A DNA stretch of 64,000 bases from Cornus controversa (lineage: Eukaryota > Streptophyta > Magnoliopsida > Cornales > Cornaceae), in the NCBI GenBank assembly GCA_026545225.1, contig CM048849.1, forward strand, positions 16,289,336 to 16,353,335. Reading direction: 5' to 3'. The notes under the pieces are model-generated. The model ran no database searches, had not been told where the DNA came from, and worked only from the letters and a program-made list of their open reading frames with translations. Position 1 is the first letter of the stretch; each line of letters opens with the position of its first letter. The translations under genes and the position numbers were made by a program. Positions 59,699 to 64,000 of the stretch are shown here, one piece after another.

Positions 59699-61570
59699 CG
59701 ATTTCCCACAACATGATATAATATCATGCACATACTCCAAACCATACATTCTAATCAATATGAATCATACATGTCATTACACACATTCCCATAATCCACA
59801 AGTTCTCCTCATATACATACATACATGAATCCAAATGAATTTACAAGTTACATATGATGTGAATGTAACTATGACATTAACATAATCCGCATGCCACAAA
59901 TCGGCATGGATAGCATATACATAGTCCATATACACAATGTCTCAAAATATCCAAAAGTGCTCCTATGAGCTCCATTTGACTTATCAAGTCCTTTCCGTCC
60001 TCTATGCCTTACCTGAAAAATAGCTTGGGGGGAGCGGGGTGAGCATACAACTATGCCAAGTAGGAATGCCCCTATCCACCTAGGCATCGACCCAACATCG
60101 ATCTACATGTCGCTACACTACATGGCATTTACAATGCTCTCATGCAAACAACACAATGCAACTCCAGAATGGATGCATCTAACTCATATATCATGCTTAA
60201 TAGATCAACACATAAGCAATAAGATGTATGCTCCTTTCCTGTCCATAATCTGATACGTACACATGATTGGTCTTCTCTGATGATCATGTGACCTTAGACA
60301 TCTCCGAATGACATACTAGGTAAATATACGATTGGGCATCTCCGACTTCCACGCGTTACTCACCCTTTTTGGATAAAACCTTTGGACAACACTCTGATTT
60401 CACATAGGTGCTCATTAAGCATATATATCACAAAACATATATTTTTATGCTTTTCAATGCACATCATTGCTATGTAAATTCTAGCACCCATCACTTCACC
60501 ACATACCACATATACCACGTATAACCACATATATGTCACAACAAATGCATATCCCTCCCATATGCCTACGTACCATTCACAACCTAACATATTTTGATCA
60601 TGCTTGCCCAAATGCACATACTTGCTATCATTAAACTAGCATGCATAAACTCTTCATATACCTCCACAATCAACATATAATCACATATATGCACCCAACA
60701 ATACACATAACTTACATATGCATATAATACACGACAGTTAAACATGATCTCATTTTTGCACACTTTGCACATGTTCAGTCCACACATCATATATCTATCA
60801 ATATGAATTACACTAGCATGTAGAATTATAAGGAAATAGATGAAACTAAACACCACAGCCCCTCCCAATGTCTCTCATACATGCTAACCCCCTCCAAACC
60901 ACCCGAAACCCTAGAATCAACAACTAGGAGAGAAAGAACACCCTTACTTCGAATTTGAAGGCTTTTCAACCACTTTATAAGATTTCCAGTGAGTTTCACC
61001 TTGCTCAAATTCAAGTTTGTTCAATTCAAAGTAAAGCCCTCACCAAGCTCTACGAGTTGTCCTTTTTTGGCAGCTCTTGGATCCAAGCCCGTGGCCTTCG
61101 AAATGAAGAGAGAAGGAAGAGGGAAGAATAGGGAGAAAAGAGAGAGATATAGCCATGTATTTTGGTCAATGATAAATGAAATACCTTTACAGCCTAGACA
61201 TTTAAAGTCCCTAAGGCGCAAAATGACCAAAATGCCCAAGGGCCACTAAACGTGCCCTCCCGACCTCCGTTTCTGATTTCAAAAATGGCTACACTCTCGA
61301 AATCACTTCCTTAACTCTTTAAATATTTTTTTTGGTCTATTACCAAAAATAAAATTTTCAAATTTTCGAGCCCACCCGACTCGTTTCCTGGGCCCTTTGA
61401 CCCAAAATTTTTAACTTTGTCCAAACATTCCGAAAAATTCCAAAGACCTTTAATCAACTTTCCAAACATATTTTCCACTCTTGAAGGATCCAAAACATCA
61501 TTCAAAACTCAATTATGGCAAAAAAGATGAAACATATGAAAATGGGTTAAATTTGGTTCCGGCCTCTATA
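59699..61570 (-). mobile_element. Long-LTR family copy, solo-like
   Basis: On the minus strand it ends GATGCGTGACA (59699) and carries the family's blocks in order: CCAAAATTTTGGGTC...GGGCCC (61390), AACGGAGGTCGGGAGGGCAC (about 61250-61275), a CTCTCTTTTCTC leader, GAAGTAAGGGTG (60942), TCGGAGATG words (60300-60350) and GGGTGAGCATAC (60040). One hairpin unit is conserved: cacatgat/atcatgtg arms at 60260-60290. No PBS follows and the sequence beyond is copia gag, so it is a solo or truncated LTR of about 1.9 kb inserted in the copia element. The right edge is approximate; no target duplication is evident. Confidence 0.65.
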
Positions 61571-62358
61571 GAAAATAAGCCACCTTCAATATAAACATAC
61601 CAAATTGTAAAGTTAACACAGCCCAACAATCATATCCACTATTGGAGGAAGAAAAAATATCTTCAGTTTATTAATCAAAATGATCTAATACTAGAAGGCA
61701 TTTCATATTGTAGAAAGAAAAAATATTCAAACTGAAAAAAGGCCAACACCAGAATGACCATTAATTTATCTGTTACATTTTTTCAATGATAATTTAGTTG
61801 AACTAAATTATGTTGATTTAGGGATTTCTTTTGTCTGAACTGCTCTTTTAAACAAAAACAAATGCAGGTATATACTATTAAAAGGGGAAGCAAAAATAAC
61901 TTATAAAACACAAAGATAAGAATTTAAAGCATACGTGCTTCAGTTACAGTAGGAGTTTTGTATAGGGGAGACCTCACTTGGATTAGCACAAACTTTCTAT
62001 AAAATTTTATGGAATCAAAGTTTCTACATATAATTTTCATGTAAATGTAGCAACAACTGCTACAAGTAGAGCAGCTCTTAGTACTTAGTACAAAACATAA
62101 ATCAACAGAAATAAGTGAATATAATCAACCAGACCTACACTATCATGTTATTAGCGAAATGACAAAAAGGTATGAGAGAATTAGAAAAATAAAAAATTTG
62201 ACTTTATAGTCCATACTTCACATCATTAGTTACTGAATGGAAAAAGTATGAATTCTATGACTCACAGTATCTTTCCTCTCAATAGCCCCACTCTGATGTG
62301 CTGCAATGGGAAATTTCCAAATTTGGTGAAGTGTGGCAATTATCTTGCTATGTTAACT
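61571..62358. other. Intergenic, nothing recognised
   Basis: AT-rich; does not visibly continue the copia gag. Confidence 0.5.
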
Positions 62359-62669
62359 TGTAACGCCCCACCCTATCCCGACACAATATTGTCCGCTTTT
62401 GGTTCCCCTGGACCAGAGACTTCCCAGGGGGTCACCCATCCTGGTACTACTCCCAGCTAAGCACGCTTAACTGTGGAGTTCTGGTGGGTTCACAACCATC
62501 ACGACTTTAAAACGCGTTGTGTCATAGAAGGGTGATAAACATACATATAATACTTCCCCATTCCACACCCAAGCGATGTGGGATTGAGCACCCTGTAGCC
62601 TGCCAGTGTGGTAGCTCGCCCAGTGTCTCGCACCCGCCCACATCACACCCGCCCACAAGGGTCACCACA
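62359..62669 (-). mobile_element. Cassandra TRIM solo LTR with 5S-rRNA-like promoter block
   Basis: 311 bp, TGTAACGCCCC...GGTCACCACA, flanked by a perfect 5-bp duplication TAACT (62354-62358 and 62670-62674). On the minus strand 62417-62485 is a 5S rRNA-like segment with the internal RNA polymerase III promoter: A box AGTTAAGCGTGC, intermediate element GGGAGTAGTACC, C box AGGATGGGTGACC. This is diagnostic of Cassandra terminal-repeat retrotransposons in miniature. Only one LTR remains, with no PBS or second LTR nearby. The complete 5S core suggests a fairly young insertion. Confidence 0.93.
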
Positions 62670-62674
62670 TAACT

Positions 62675-63285
62675 AGTGAGAAATTCTAGCACACAAGACC
62701 TAGGAATAGAGCAGCCCAGTGACCAATATAGTATTCCTCAAAACATTTGATGGAGACTAGGTGCTCTTTGTCTTCCTACAAATATAACACATTTCTTATA
62801 TTTGGAAGCAACTTTTGTTTCCTATTCATGTCACTGAAGTTAATTTACCGTTGTCCTTTGATTTTATTCTCCTAATATAATACATCAAATCAAAATAGGT
62901 ATCAATTCCCATGGAGAACAAAATCACCAAAACAGGACTAGAAAATTATTAGGACCCAAGTGCATTAACCAAATTTAGAGCTTTCATCATGACAGCTTAG
63001 ATATGGTTTGCCATGAGACTGACCTAAAGTCTAAGGTCTACCCCACTGTGGGATTTATGATCCGAGACTATGGAAACACAACCACTTCTTTCTTAACATT
63101 GTTTAAAAATGCTTTAAAATTCCAAAAAAAATGGCAAAAGAGTAAGACTAACATTTGAAAAATCTTTGGAAAATAGAGAAAACGAAAACCATAGAAAATA
63201 AAATTCTAACTAAAAGAAAATTAAGTTGTGTTTGTTTCCAGTTATATGTAAATATATAAATATACACATATCCATACAGATATAA

Positions 63286-63328
<43 letters not shown>

Positions 63329-63419
63329 TACAAAAATACCTTGTAGATTAGTGGAGTTTTGAGGAGATTCACAAAAGCTGTAGATGGATTTCTTATAAGT
63401 TTTGGAGATTTGTAGCAAT
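62675..63419. other. Intergenic; TA/GA microsatellite
   Basis: No gene recognised. A TA run followed by a GA run lies at 63285-63330. Confidence 0.5.
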
Positions 63420-63906
63420 GGAGTGTGTTTTTTTTCGGATCAAAGTGAATCGCTGAGATTAAGAGTAGAAACTTGAGAGAGAGAAAGGCTGAAAGCAGCG
63501 CATATATAGAGAGAGATTAGGATGATATTCGATGATTGATGAGTACTAAGAACAAAGTTTGGATTAGCAATAAGAACCCTAGAGGGAGGATCGAAGCTCG
63601 TCATGCATAGCTAAAGGCATATCACATAGAGAGATTTGGACAAAGTTAGTGATCTATGAGAGAGTGTTTGAGATGCAATTCAAATGTGTAATGAACTCTA
63701 GAGCTTCGATCAAGAGAGATATAGTAATGAAAATGTGAGGATTGAAGCTCGTGTGAGAGAGTTGAGAGAGTGTGGATGAGACATGAGTGGTCTGTGCACC
63801 TTTTACAAGGGGAGGGGACAAATGGAAGTCACATGAGGTATGAAAAGGTTTTAAGTGGCGTCTTATTTTTGGCCTCCACGTACTATAGCCATACTTTGTT
63901 GTAGTG
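63420..63906 (-). mobile_element. Possible end of another CACTA element
   Basis: Read on the minus strand from 63906: CACTACAACAAAGTATGGCT, a CACTA-type terminus, then GGAGGCCAAAAATAAGACGC and a CT-rich leader (TCTCTCAACTCTCTCACACG) like that at 14161-14470. The rest of the element would extend leftward; no partner end or transposase was found in the window. Confidence 0.35.
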
Positions 63907-64000
63907 GTTTTTGACAAATTCTATAGCTACTTTTTGTATAAGTTATTAAAGTATTTCTCTATTTTGGTCATAATCGTGTTCTATATTAAACCTTGCAAGA
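63907..64000. other. Window end, nothing recognised
   Basis: Short AT-rich tail. Confidence 0.5.

Noticed and set aside
62417..62485. Possible 5S rRNA gene
   Set aside because: Only a partial 5S-like block embedded in a Cassandra LTR with its own TSD; not a functional 5S gene.

Overview
This is nuclear genomic DNA of a flowering plant, probably a eudicot. The evidence is spliceosomal introns, an RPS2/RPS5-like CC-NBS-LRR gene, an F-box/FBA pseudogene, a Cassandra TRIM with its 5S-rRNA-like block, and Ty1/copia, Ty3/gypsy, LINE, CACTA and hAT relics in AT-rich sequence. The species cannot be named from the window. Most of it is nested transposable elements; only the NLR gene at 46.8-49.5 kb looks like a host gene close to intact.

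Layout. 0.45-4.0 kb: decayed Ty3/gypsy element (+). 4.0-5.6 kb: copia LTR/PBS pieces and an inverted copia RT piece. 5.7-6.6 kb: hAT-type MITE (8-bp imperfect target duplication) in a LINE-like tail. 7.7-11.3 kb: two plus-strand LTR copies of a long-LTR family whose other copies lie at 25.4-27.5, 36.2-40.3, 41.2-44.3 and 59.7-61.6 kb (minus). 11.7-12.1 kb: two-exon remnant of an aspartylglucosaminidase-type (Ntn-hydrolase) gene.

13,889-34,924: the main find, a candidate 21-kb CACTA (En/Spm) transposon with CACTACAAGA/TCTTGTAGTG ends, TAA on both sides and different subterminal repeats at each end. It holds the first two exons of a TNP2-type transposase, a six-exon Transposase_24 (PTTA/TNPA-like) gene with two nonsense codons, and fragments of three host genes: RPL6 (as a near-perfect ~640-bp-arm inverted repeat), a PHB/PHV-like class III HD-ZIP gene, and a SMAX1-LIKE gene (two parts). 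A minus-strand LTR sits where the TNP2 catalytic region should be. This is the structure of a Pack-CACTA; the RPL6 palindrome would give a long hairpin if transcribed.

35.1-35.7 kb: a TRIM whose two LTR segments are in opposite orientation. 36.2-44.3 kb: two minus-strand long LTRs, each with its own tRNA-Met primer-binding site. 46.8-49.5 kb: the NLR, with its C-terminal LRR part put out of frame at a GA microsatellite. 54.2-55.5 kb: MULE-like TIR element. 55.9-57.0 kb: F-box pseudogene. 57.0-57.2 kb: fold-back MITE. 58.6-59.7 kb: copia LTR end, PBS and gag start. 59.7-61.6 kb: long-LTR copy. 62.36-62.67 kb: Cassandra solo LTR with a perfect TAACT target duplication. 63.9 kb: possible end of another CACTA element.
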